Assembly (NCBI GenBank): GCA_001544655.2
Contig: FCOD02000006.1
Coordinates: 62,001-126,000, forward strand
From: Caballeronia turbans
Lineage (GTDB): Bacteria > Pseudomonadota > Gammaproteobacteria > Burkholderiales > Burkholderiaceae
Length of the DNA: 64,000 bases
Direction: 5' to 3'
In this document: positions 18,728 through 26,852 of the stretch, piece by piece
Numbering within the stretch: the first letter of the stretch is position 1
Layout: each line of letters opens with the position of its first letter
The notes under the pieces: generated by a model
Told to the model about the DNA's origin: nothing
Databases searched by the model: none
The model's input: only the letters and a program-made list of their open reading frames with translations
Translations under genes and position numbers: made by a program

Positions 18728-20230
18728 TCAGCCGAGATCGACCGGCACGAAGATCTGGGCATCGTCACGCTGGATCAGAAGCGCGATGCTGTCGCCCGCG
18801 TGCTGGACCATCGACTTCAATTGCTGCACCGACGTGACCGGCTGGCCGTTCACGGCGAGAATCACATCGCCCGGCTGAATGCCCGCGTTCGCCGCCGCGC
18901 CGTTCGACTGCTGCACGAGCAGGCCGCGCGAAAGCGAATCGTTCTGCCGCTCTTCCGGCGTGAGCGGGCGCACCGCGACGCCGAGGCGCGCGTCCTGCGC
19001 CGACGCGCTGTCGGCGCCGCCGGTGTTCGCGCTCGCGGTCTTCGCATCCTTCAGCGCGCCGATTGTCACGGAAAGATCCTTCGCGCTCTTGTCGCGCCAC
19101 ACCGTCACTTTCGCGGACGTACCCGGCGAGAGGCCCGCGACCTGCGACGGCAGCGAAGTGGAATCCGTCACCGGCACGCCGTTGAGCGCGGTGATCACGT
19201 CGCCCGGCTGCAGCCCTCCCTTCGCGGCCGGTCCTCCCGGCTCGACCGAACTCACGAGCGCGCCTTGCGGCGACTTCATGCCGAACGAATTCGCGAGCGT
19301 CTGGTTCATGCCCTGCACCGTCACGCCGAGACGGCCGCGATCCACGTGTCCCGTCTTGATGAGCGCGTCCTTGACCTTGATTGCCTCATTGATCGGGATA
19401 GCGAACGAAAGCCCCTGGAAGCCGCCCGTTTGCGAATAGATCATCGAGTTGATGCCGATCACCTCGCCTTGCAGGTTGAAAAGCGGGCCGCCCGAATTGC
19501 CCGGATTCACCGGCACGTCGGTCTGGATGAACGGTGTGTAGTTTTCGTTGGGCAACGCGCGCGACTTCGCGCTGATGATGCCCGAGGTCACGGTGTTGTC
19601 GAATCCGTATGGCGAGCCGATCGCGACGACCCACTGGCCGACCTTGCTGCCGTTAGGATCGCCGATTTTCACCACCGGCAGGTCCTTCGCGTCGATCTTC
19701 AGCACGGCGACATCCGACTGCTTGTCCGCGCCGATGACCTTCGCGCGATATTCGCGCTTGTCCGTGAGCTTCACGGTGACGACATTCGCGTTGTCGACCA
19801 CGTGTGCGTTCGTCAGGATGTAACCGTCGCTGCTCACGATGAAGCCCGAACCAAGACCTTCGCTCGGACGATCCGCACCGGGACCGCCGTCGCCGCCGCC
19901 GAAGCCGGGCATGCCGCCGAAGCGCTTGAAGAACTGATAGAAGGGATCGTCGGGGTCCATCGGCAGTTGACTCTGGCCGCGGCGATTCGACGTCTGCTTG
20001 ACGACGTGCTTCGCGCTGATATTCACCACGGCCGGACCGTATGTCTCGACGAGGCCGGAGAAATCGGGAATGCCTGTTTTTGCCGCGGCTTCGGCGGGCA
20101 TCAGCGCGGCTGCGGCGGGCGAGATGACCTGCGGCGCCGGGACGTTGTTGTGCCCAGCCACGTAGCCCGCCGACAAGGCAACGGCAACGGCCGCTGCGAC
20201 GGCGCTGCGGGTGAGGATCTTCGCTTTCAT
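18728..20230 (-). CDS. DegP/DegQ (Do-type) periplasmic serine endoprotease
   Basis: Envelope quality-control protease of 500 residues. The start MKAKILTRSAVAAAVAVAL gives a signal/anchor segment and is preceded by AGGAGCACACG. The trypsin-like domain has the complete triad: His143 (TNAHVVDNA), Asp173 (SDVAVLKID) and Ser246 (PGNSGGPLF). Two PDZ domains follow (about residues 290-370 and 400-495), as in the Do family. It lies downstream of a two-component pair on the same strand, separated from it by a terminator-like hairpin, so it probably has its own promoter. Confidence 0.95.
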   Translation of the reverse strand: MKAKILTRSAVAAAVAVALSAGYVAGHNNVPAPQVISPAAAALMPAEAAAKTGIPDFSGLVETYGPAVVNISAKHVVKQTSNRRGQSQLPMDPDDPFYQFFKRFGGMPGFGGGDGGPGADRPSEGLGSGFIVSSDGYILTNAHVVDNANVVTVKLTDKREYRAKVIGADKQSDVAVLKIDAKDLPVVKIGDPNGSKVGQWVVAIGSPYGFDNTVTSGIISAKSRALPNENYTPFIQTDVPVNPGNSGGPLFNLQGEVIGINSMIYSQTGGFQGLSFAIPINEAIKVKDALIKTGHVDRGRLGVTVQGMNQTLANSFGMKSPQGALVSSVEPGGPAAKGGLQPGDVITALNGVPVTDSTSLPSQVAGLSPGTSAKVTVWRDKSAKDLSVTIGALKDAKTASANTGGADSASAQDARLGVAVRPLTPEERQNDSLSRGLLVQQSNGAAANAGIQPGDVILAVNGQPVTSVQQLKSMVQHAGDSIALLIQRDDAQIFVPVDLG

Positions 20231-20326
20231 CGTGTGCTCCTGACGAGGGGATGTGCGCTTGAGAAGCGCGCTATGTCGATGGAGCAAGATTACGGGGTGT
20301 CGCTTAAACCTTTCTTAAAAACGTAA

Positions 20327-20358
20327 AGGGGCGTCTGTTTCCGCGAACAGACGCCCCT
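20327..20358 (-). terminator. Strong hairpin after the histidine-kinase gene
   Basis: A perfect 13-bp stem (AGGGGCGTCTGTT / AACAGACGCCCCT) with a 6-base loop is followed on the minus strand by TTACGTTTTTAAG. The T-run is interrupted, but the stem is very stable. It lies 118 bp downstream of the histidine-kinase stop codon and upstream of the DegP-type gene. Confidence 0.65.
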
Positions 20359-20475
20359 GGTAGTGCGGCTTGCTTATACTGCACTGGGTCGAACTCATTG
20401 CATTACTTTCTGACACATTCAACTTAGTCGACTGCTGCTCGTTGTTTCAAGAACGGTCAACCAACGACCGCGGCA

Positions 20476-21777
20476 TCAGAACGTCACAGTGACCTTGAGC
20501 CCGCCCGCTTCCGACTCCCCGAGCGACACCGCCGCGCCATGCTGAACCGCGATGCGGCGCACGATCGCGAGCCCGAGACCGCTGCCCGCGACATCCGTGC
20601 GTGCGCGATTCGCGCCCTCGCCGACGCGATAGAACCGGTCGAACACTCTTTCGCGTTCTTCTTGCGGAATGCCCGGCCCGGTGTCGGAGATTTCGACGAC
20701 CGGACGTCCGTCGCGCACCTTCAGGCAGACATCCACGCGACCGCCTTTGGGCGTGTACTTCGTCGCGTTGTCGATGAGATTGTTGAACATCACGCGCAGC
20801 GAATCGGCATCGCCCTTCACGATCGCCGGCTCGCTCACTTCGATGCCGAGATCGACGCCGCGCTCCTGCGCGACCAGCACATAACCGCGCACGCAGCCTT
20901 CCAGCAGTTCGCGCAGATCGACTTGCGTCTCGACACCCTTGCCGTCCGGCTCCGATCGCGCGAGAGCCAGCAATTGTTCCGCAAGCCGCGTGGCGCGCGC
21001 GATGCCTTCATGCAGATCCCCGAGCGCCTCGCGGCGCGTTTCGTCGTCCTGCGCACGCGCGACGAGCTGCGCCTGGATCTGCACCGCCGCGAGCGGCGTG
21101 CGCAGTTCGTGCGCGGCGTCGGCGACGAAGGCCTTTTGCGTATCGAGCGCAGCCGACAGCCGCGAAAGCAGCGCATTCAGCGCGCGCACGACCGGCCGCA
21201 CTTCCTGCGGCAGACGTTGATCGGAGAGCGGATCGAGCGCTTCGGGATGACGTGTGTCGAGCGCGCGCGTCACGCGCTGCAAGGGCGCGAGGCCGAGTCC
21301 CACGATCACCCAGATCGCAAGCCCGAGCAGCGGCAGCAGCAGCACGAGCGGCCACAGCGTGCGCCACGCGACGCCCGCCGCGACACGATTGCGGATCGAC
21401 AGCGGCTGGGCGAGCTGCACGACGTTGTCGCCGACGATCGCGCTATACACGCGCCATTCGCCGCGCGGCGTCATTTCGGTGGAAAAGCCGAGCTCCGCGT
21501 GGGGCGCGAGCGGCACGCGCGGATGCGAGTAGTACATCAGCACGCCGTTGCGATTCCAGATCTGGATGACGACGCCCTCGTCGCTCTCGCTGCGCGAACT
21601 CAGCACCGACGAAAACGGCTCCGAAGGCAGCGCGGCCGCGATCTGCTGCAACTGGTAGTCGAAGAGTTCGTTGGCTTCCGCGAGCGCCTGCCGATAGATG
21701 AGCCATCCTGCAAACCCCACGCCGACGATGACGAGCGCGAGCAGCCAGATCAGCAATTGCCGGCGGATCGACCGCAT
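20476..21777 (-). CDS. Two-component sensor histidine kinase (QseC/PmrB type)
   Basis: Inner-membrane sensor kinase of 433 residues. Membrane helices at about 7-29 and 141-163 flank a periplasmic domain of about 110 residues. A HAMP-like linker follows, then the H-box AAHELRTPL (His223), the N-box NNLIDNATKYTP, and ATP-lid motifs DTGPGIP and GSGLGLAI. The ATG overlaps the response-regulator stop codon by one base (TGATG), so the two are translationally coupled. The signal is unknown. Confidence 0.93.
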   Translation of the reverse strand: MRSIRRQLLIWLLALVIVGVGFAGWLIYRQALAEANELFDYQLQQIAAALPSEPFSSVLSSRSESDEGVVIQIWNRNGVLMYYSHPRVPLAPHAELGFSTEMTPRGEWRVYSAIVGDNVVQLAQPLSIRNRVAAGVAWRTLWPLVLLLPLLGLAIWVIVGLGLAPLQRVTRALDTRHPEALDPLSDQRLPQEVRPVVRALNALLSRLSAALDTQKAFVADAAHELRTPLAAVQIQAQLVARAQDDETRREALGDLHEGIARATRLAEQLLALARSEPDGKGVETQVDLRELLEGCVRGYVLVAQERGVDLGIEVSEPAIVKGDADSLRVMFNNLIDNATKYTPKGGRVDVCLKVRDGRPVVEISDTGPGIPQEERERVFDRFYRVGEGANRARTDVAGSGLGLAIVRRIAVQHGAAVSLGESEAGGLKVTVTF

Positions 21778-22439
21778 CAGGCGTCCTTCGCGACCATGTA
21801 ACCGAGGCCACGCACGTTGCGGATGAGATCGGCGCCGAGCTTCTTTCTCAGCGAATGGATATACACCTCGACGGTATTGCTGCCGATCTCCTCGCCCCAG
21901 CCATAGATCTTTTCCTCGAGCTGGCTTTTCGACAGCACCGCGCCGGGCCGCGCCATCAGCGCTTCGAGGAGCGCGAACTCGCGCGCCGACAGCGACACGG
22001 GCGCGCCCGCGAGCGTCACCTGATGACCGACCGGATCGAGCGTCAAATCACCGTGGCGCACGAGCGATTCGCCCCGCCCCGCGTGCCGGCGGATGAGCGC
22101 ACGCATGCGCGCGCCGAGCTCGTCGAGATCGAAGGGCTTGACGAGGTAATCGTCCGCGCCGGCATCGAGTCCCTTCACGCGATCCGCAATCGCGTCGCGC
22201 GCCGTGACGATCAGCACCGGCAGGGCGTTGGCCCGCGCGCGCAAAGTTTTCAGCACATCGAGGCCGTCCCGTTTGGGTAGACCGAGGTCGAGCAGCATGA
22301 GGTCATAGGACTCGCCCGCGACGGCGGTGAGCGCAGCCTCGCCGTCCTGTACCCAGTCGACTGCGAAGCCGTCCGCGCGCAGCGCCTTGCGTACGCCTTC
22401 GGCAATCATCCGGTCATCTTCGACAAGCAGGATTCGCAT
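21777..22439 (-). CDS. OmpR-family response regulator
   Basis: Regulator of 220 residues: receiver domain (phospho-acceptor Asp51 in LLDLGLP, conserved Lys in VKPFD) and a C-terminal winged helix ending SNTVEVYIHSLRKKL...RNVRGLGYMV. The start MRILLVEDDRM is the family start; upstream in-frame sequence adds nothing recognisable. Its stop codon overlaps the sensor start. It belongs to the QseB/PmrA-type branch by overall look; regulated genes are not identifiable here, though the nearby DegP-type gene is a candidate. Confidence 0.93.
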   Translation of the reverse strand: MRILLVEDDRMIAEGVRKALRADGFAVDWVQDGEAALTAVAGESYDLMLLDLGLPKRDGLDVLKTLRARANALPVLIVTARDAIADRVKGLDAGADDYLVKPFDLDELGARMRALIRRHAGRGESLVRHGDLTLDPVGHQVTLAGAPVSLSAREFALLEALMARPGAVLSKSQLEEKIYGWGEEIGSNTVEVYIHSLRKKLGADLIRNVRGLGYMVAKDA

Positions 22440-22716
22440 GGCACATGTCTGTTCGTGGTTACATGGGCAGCCTCGTAGCCGCGACCCATTGTAGCCGCGC
22501 GGGCTTGCCACAGGCTTAAACGGGACTTAACCGCGCCGATCGTCCACGTTCGGAAGACAACGGCGTGCCGCGCCCGACGCCCATCGCCCGACGAAGATTT
22601 TCAGCCCGTACGATTTCCGCAAGCCAGCTTGTCTACAATAGCCGCTTCCCGCGCGGCGCACCCCTGCCCGGCCACGCGCCGCCGCCTGCCATCCAGTCCA
22701 AGAACAACGCTCGTCC

Positions 22717-24342
22717 ATGCCGTCTGCATTTCGCTTCCTGCCCAGCCGTCTCTCTTCGTTCGCGCTCGCCGCAACCTTCGCCTGCGCAGCGCTCGGCCAT
22801 ATGCCCTACGCCGAGGCGCGCGGCGGCTCGAAGTCCGAATCGCAGGCGCAATCGCCGGAGCGCGCGGCGATCGGTGGAACCCGGTCGAAGCACGCGGCGA
22901 AAAACGAAGCGAAGCGCGCGAAGGCCGAGCGCGAGCGTGCCGAGAAGGCGAGCGTGCCCGCCGGACCGCTGCCCGCATCGGTGATGACGGCGCTCGCGCA
23001 CGCGCACGTACCGCTTTCGTCGATGAGCGTCGTCGTGCAGCGCGTCGGCGCGCCGTTGCCTCTCGTCTCGGTCAACGCGAGCCAGCCGATGCTGCCCGCC
23101 TCGACGATGAAGCTCGTCACCACATACGCCGGCCTCTCGATGCTCGGCCCGGACTATCGCTGGAAGACGACCGCGTATGCCGACGGCGACGTCGATGCTC
23201 AGGGCGTCCTGCACGGCAATCTGTACATCCAGGGTACTGGCGATCCAAAGCTCGTGCCGGAGGAGCTGATCGATCTCGTCGAGCAGGTGCGCAAGAACGG
23301 CATCACGGGCATCGATGGCGCGCTCGTGCTCGACAAGCGCTACTTCGACGCTTCCACGCGCGATCTGCCCGCCTTCGACAACGATGACACCGCGCCCTAC
23401 AACGTCGGCCCGGACCCGCTGCTGTACGCATTCAAGTCGCTGTCCTTCACGCTGACGCCGAGCCCCGACGGACAAGTCTCCATCGACGTGCTGCCGCAAC
23501 TCGCGCAATTGCAGATCGACAACGAACTGCGCGTCACGCGCGGCGCCTGCACCGGCTCGCTCCAGGCGGCGTCGCCGAGCGTCGCGCAGACACAGGGCGG
23601 CTTCGTGCAGGCATCGTTCATCGGCGACTATCCGTTGCGTTGCGGCTCGCGCACGATCAACGTCGCGGCGCTCGATCACTCGACGTTCTTCGCGGGCGGC
23701 TTTCTCGCACTGTGGAAGCAGGCGGGCGGCACGTTCCAGGGCACGACGCGCGAAGGCCCGACGCCGTCGAACGCGCGGCTCGTCGGCACGCATCGCAGTC
23801 CGGTGCTGTCGGACGTCGTGCGCGACATCAACAAGTTCAGCAACAACGTGATGGCGCGCAACCTGTTCCTCACGATCGGCGCGGCGCAATCGAAGCCGCC
23901 GGCGACGACCGCGAAATCCTCCGCGGCGATCCAGGCGTTCCTGAAGCGCAGCGCCCTGCCGATGAGCGGCCTCACGCTCGACAACGGCTCGGGCCTTTCG
24001 CGCGACGAGCACATCTCGGCGAGCTCGCTCGCCGACCTGCTGATGGCGGCCAACGCGAGTCCGGTCGCGCAGGTGTTCGTCGAATCGCTGCCCGTCGCGG
24101 GCGTCGACGGCACGATGCGCAACCGCCTCACCAACGCGGGCGCGCTCGGCAACGCGCACATCAAGACCGGCACGCTGCGCGACGTACGGGCGATCGCGGG
24201 CTATGTCGGCGCGGCGAACGGCGAGAGCTATGTCGTCGTGAGCTTCATCAATGATCCGCGCGCCGAAGCCGCGCGCGCCGCGCACGATGCGCTGCTCGAA
24301 TGGGTCTACGAAGGCGTGCGCAGGCCGGGCGCGGCGGATTGA
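22717..24342 (+). CDS. dacB: D-alanyl-D-alanine carboxypeptidase/endopeptidase (PBP4)
   Basis: Periplasmic peptidoglycan hydrolase of 541 residues that trims or cleaves cross-links. It has an N-terminal signal peptide and a Lys/Arg/Ala-rich stretch (about 37-78) that is unusual before the catalytic domain. The active-site motifs are all present: Ser129-x-x-Lys132 (STMK), Ser375-Asn-Asn377 (SNN) and Lys483-Thr-Gly (KTG). The large insertion between STMK and SNN is typical of class C PBP4. The plus-strand gene is divergent from the response regulator; the 277-bp gap shows no clear site. Confidence 0.93.
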   Translation: MPSAFRFLPSRLSSFALAATFACAALGHMPYAEARGGSKSESQAQSPERAAIGGTRSKHAAKNEAKRAKAERERAEKASVPAGPLPASVMTALAHAHVPLSSMSVVVQRVGAPLPLVSVNASQPMLPASTMKLVTTYAGLSMLGPDYRWKTTAYADGDVDAQGVLHGNLYIQGTGDPKLVPEELIDLVEQVRKNGITGIDGALVLDKRYFDASTRDLPAFDNDDTAPYNVGPDPLLYAFKSLSFTLTPSPDGQVSIDVLPQLAQLQIDNELRVTRGACTGSLQAASPSVAQTQGGFVQASFIGDYPLRCGSRTINVAALDHSTFFAGGFLALWKQAGGTFQGTTREGPTPSNARLVGTHRSPVLSDVVRDINKFSNNVMARNLFLTIGAAQSKPPATTAKSSAAIQAFLKRSALPMSGLTLDNGSGLSRDEHISASSLADLLMAANASPVAQVFVESLPVAGVDGTMRNRLTNAGALGNAHIKTGTLRDVRAIAGYVGAANGESYVVVSFINDPRAEAARAAHDALLEWVYEGVRRPGAAD

Positions 24343-24597
24343 ACGGCTCGGCCATCGGCTGAATACGGCGCTCGCGGGCACGGAAAGCCGGCGGGACCGA
24401 AGATTTCTTCTACGAAGTGACGTCCGGTAACGTGCGCGCGGCGTGTACGCTGTCGGGCACGCCGCTGGCCCGGTGCAGGTGTGCACCGGAGCGGGCGGGC
24501 GGCATCGCTTAAACTCGCAGGTACGCGGCAGGCGGACCGCAACAAGGTCAGGCGCCGCAATCGAACTAGAAAACACCGAAGAAGGGAGACGAGGTCC

Positions 24598-25704
24598 ATG
24601 AACAAGCAACGCTCGACGCGCGCCGCACTGGTGCGCTTTGCCCAAGTCGCGACGGCCAGCGCGGCCTTCGCTCTGCTCGCCGCGTGCGGTGGCGGCGGCG
24701 ATGACAACAATTCCACGCCGGCGGGCGGCGTGAAACTGCAGGTGGTGTCGTTCGGCGACAGTCTTTCCGACGTCGGCACCTATTCGCCGGTCGCGGCGGC
24801 GAACTTCGGCGGCGGCCGGTTCACGACGAATCCGGGTCAGGTCTGGGTGCAGAATGTCGCGCAGTATTACGGCGATACGCTCACGCCGGCGATGACGGGC
24901 GGCTTCGGCACGCCGCCTGCCACGCAAGCGGGTCTCGGCTACGCGCAAGGTGGCGCGCTCGTGACGAATCCGATCGGGATCAATCACGTGTCGACCGATC
25001 CCGCGAATTACACGGGCGCGCTCACGGTGCCGATCGTTCAGCAGGTGCAGAACTATCTCAGCGCACACGGCAGCTTCAATTCGAACCAGCTCGTGATTGT
25101 GAACGGCGGCGGCAACGACATCCTCTATAACTTCCAGCGGGCCGTGGCCGGCGCGATCACGCCGGCACAGGCGAGCGCAGCGATCGGCAAGGCGGCGATC
25201 GACCTCGCCGGTCTGATCGGCAAGGTCGTGCAGAGCGGCGCGACGCACGTACTGGTGTCGAACGTGCCGGACATCGGCGCCACGCCGCAGGGCATGATGA
25301 GCTCGGCGGCCAATCGCGCGTTGCTCACACAGGCATCGCTCGGCTTCAATCAGGCGCTTGCGGCAGCGCTTACGCAGTCGGGACTGATGCCGAAGGTGAT
25401 TTATCTGGACATCGTGCCGGTGCTCGCCAATGTCACGGCGAATTATCAGCAGCTTGGATTCGCGGTTTCGAACACCGGGACGGCCTGTAACCTGCAGGCG
25501 ATGGCGGCGGCGGCGCAGAAGTTCGGCGAGCCCAATCCGCAAGCGTTCGCCACCTCGCTGTTCTGCTCGCCGGAGACGCTGACCGTCGCGGGCGCGGACC
25601 AGACGTACATGTACGCAGACACCGTGCATCCGACGACGCATCTGGGCGCGCTCTATGCGCAGGCGGCGGAGCAGGCGATTGCGAAGTCGGGGTTGGGGAA
25701 GTAA
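24598..25704 (+). CDS. GDSL-family (SGNH) esterase/lipase, lipoprotein
   Basis: Secreted ester hydrolase of 368 residues. A GGGAGACGAGG ribosome site precedes MNKQRSTRAAL. The signal ends LLAAC (Cys30) followed by GGGG, so it is a predicted outer-membrane lipoprotein. The catalytic Ser55 is in SFGDSLSDVG (block I), block III Asn in VNGGGNDIL, and the Asp341-x-x-His344 pair in YADTVHPT (block V). It has no autotransporter barrel. A strong terminator follows, and then the CRISPR array begins within about 130 bp. Confidence 0.92.
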   Translation: MNKQRSTRAALVRFAQVATASAAFALLAACGGGGDDNNSTPAGGVKLQVVSFGDSLSDVGTYSPVAAANFGGGRFTTNPGQVWVQNVAQYYGDTLTPAMTGGFGTPPATQAGLGYAQGGALVTNPIGINHVSTDPANYTGALTVPIVQQVQNYLSAHGSFNSNQLVIVNGGGNDILYNFQRAVAGAITPAQASAAIGKAAIDLAGLIGKVVQSGATHVLVSNVPDIGATPQGMMSSAANRALLTQASLGFNQALAAALTQSGLMPKVIYLDIVPVLANVTANYQQLGFAVSNTGTACNLQAMAAAAQKFGEPNPQAFATSLFCSPETLTVAGADQTYMYADTVHPTTHLGALYAQAAEQAIAKSGLGK

Positions 25705-25730
25705 GCGGGTTCTTTCGGTTGCGAATGGAA

Positions 25731-25767
25731 AACCGCCCGGCGAGAGATCGCCGGGCGGTTTTGTTTT
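25731..25767. terminator. Bidirectional terminator between the esterase gene and the CRISPR array
   Basis: A perfect 12-bp stem AACCGCCCGGCG / CGCCGGGCGGTT (25731-25742 and 25749-25760) with a 6-base loop is followed on the plus strand by TTGTTTT. On the minus strand the stem runs into four T before CC. It ends the esterase transcript and would also stop a minus-strand CRISPR transcript just beyond the last repeat. Confidence 0.85.
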
Positions 25768-25776
25768 GAGGCTTGG

Positions 25777-25804
25777 AAGAGGTGTGCGCGGGCGCGGAGG
25801 AAAC
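25777..25804 (-). repeat. Degenerate CRISPR repeat at the distal (left) end
   Basis: The right half, CGCGGAGGAAAC, is identical to the array repeat but the left half has diverged. It ends 59 bp before the end of the first intact repeat, against 61 bp within the array, leaving a candidate 31-bp spacer at 25805-25835. Decay at one end usually marks the trailer (oldest) end. Confidence 0.6.
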
Positions 25805-25835
25805 ATCACGCCACCGCCGAGGCGATCTTCTGAAA

Positions 25836-26778
25836 GGTGTATCTCCGCACACGCGGAGGAAACTGGCAGAACTCGGGTATGGGTTCGCCTATCGGGGGTC
25901 TATCTCCGCACACGCGGAGGAAACGCGCCCATCGCCATCATCGATCCGGCATATGGGGGTCTATCTCCGCACACGCGGAGGAAACTACAAAGCTCAGACC
26001 CAGTACCTCGATCCTCAGGGTCTATCTCCGCACACGCGGAGGAAACCCTGTCCGCTCGTCGATACAGTCGTCTGTGAAGGGTCTATCTCCGCACACGCGG
26101 AGGAAACGGCCAATCCTATCTTGATCCCGTCTACGACCAGGGTCTATCTCCGCACACGCGGAGGAAACTTTTTTGGAGGTCCATTGCAGTTGACTGACCA
26201 CGGTCTATCTCCGCACACGCGGAGGAAACAAAGTCGTCGCGGTCATGGCTCAGGCCATCCACGGTCTATCTCCGCACACGCGGAGGAAACGGGCCGAACA
26301 GATCGTGCGGCGGCGGATGCAGGTGTCTATCTCCGCACACGCGGAGGAAACGCGAGGATTGCGCACAGCTCTTCCTGGATCATGGGTCTATCTCCGCACA
26401 CGCGGAGGAAACTTGTGCTCTACGCTTGCGACTCGCCGCGCAATGGGTCTATCTCCGCACACGCGGAGGAAACGACGGCTTGCCGCTCACGCTGTCATGG
26501 TCGGACGGTCTATCTCCGCACACGCGGAGGAAACTAGATCCATCGCCGAGCCATCGCTCATCGCGAGGGTCTATCTCCGCACACGCGGAGGAAACTTTGT
26601 TTCCATCACGCGATGGTAGTACCCGAACGGTCTATCTCCGCACACGCGGAGGAAACCTCAGACTCGCGCATAGCGCCTACGGCGGCCCGGGTCTATCTCC
26701 GCACACGCGGAGGAAACCGCGGGTCCGAATCGATGACGAGGATGGGATCGGGTCTATCTCCGCACACGCGGAGGAAAC
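25836..26778 (-). CRISPR. CRISPR array, 16 repeats and 15 spacers, type I-E-like, no cas genes nearby
   Basis: There are sixteen 28-bp repeats; their right ends fall every 61 bp from 25863 to 26778, so all 15 spacers are exactly 33 bp. The repeat contains the perfect hairpin CTCCGC-ACAC-GCGGAG. Read on the minus strand it begins GTTTCCTCCGCGTG and ends GCGGAGATAGACC. That lines up with classical type I-E repeats (6-bp stem, 4-base loop, ATgAACC-like 3' handle). The base after the handle is C in 11 repeats, G in four and T in one, like the protospacer-motif-derived base of type I-E, so 29+32 bp is an equally good description. Only repeat 1 (C to G at position 4) and repeat 9 (position 1) deviate. 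Transcription on the minus strand is inferred. No cas gene occurs in the 64 kb. Confidence 0.97.
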
Positions 26779-26852
26779 CCTAGATGATAACCGCTTGATC
26801 CAAAACCGAAATCCCCGCAACCCATCTTCACAAATGAGGCCCCCGCGCGCCC
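26779..26852 (-). promoter_or_regulatory. CRISPR leader with IHF-like site
   Basis: These 74 bp between the last repeat and the sua5 stop codon are more AT-rich than their surroundings and are the only candidate leader. On the minus strand they contain ATCAAGCGGTTA (26787-26798 on the plus strand), 12 of 13 matches to the IHF consensus WATCAANNNNTTR, starting about 9 bp from the first repeat. In E. coli type I-E arrays, IHF binding in the leader guides spacer integration at a similar distance. I see no convincing promoter, so the array may be read from the upstream sua5 transcript. Confidence 0.55.

Noticed and set aside
18062-20326. A 754-codon plus-strand open frame opposite the DegP-type gene
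   Set aside because: Antisense shadow; the protease on the minus strand has a complete catalytic triad.
22633-25809. A 1058-codon minus-strand open frame opposite dacB and the esterase gene
   Set aside because: Low-complexity antisense of two well-supported plus-strand genes.
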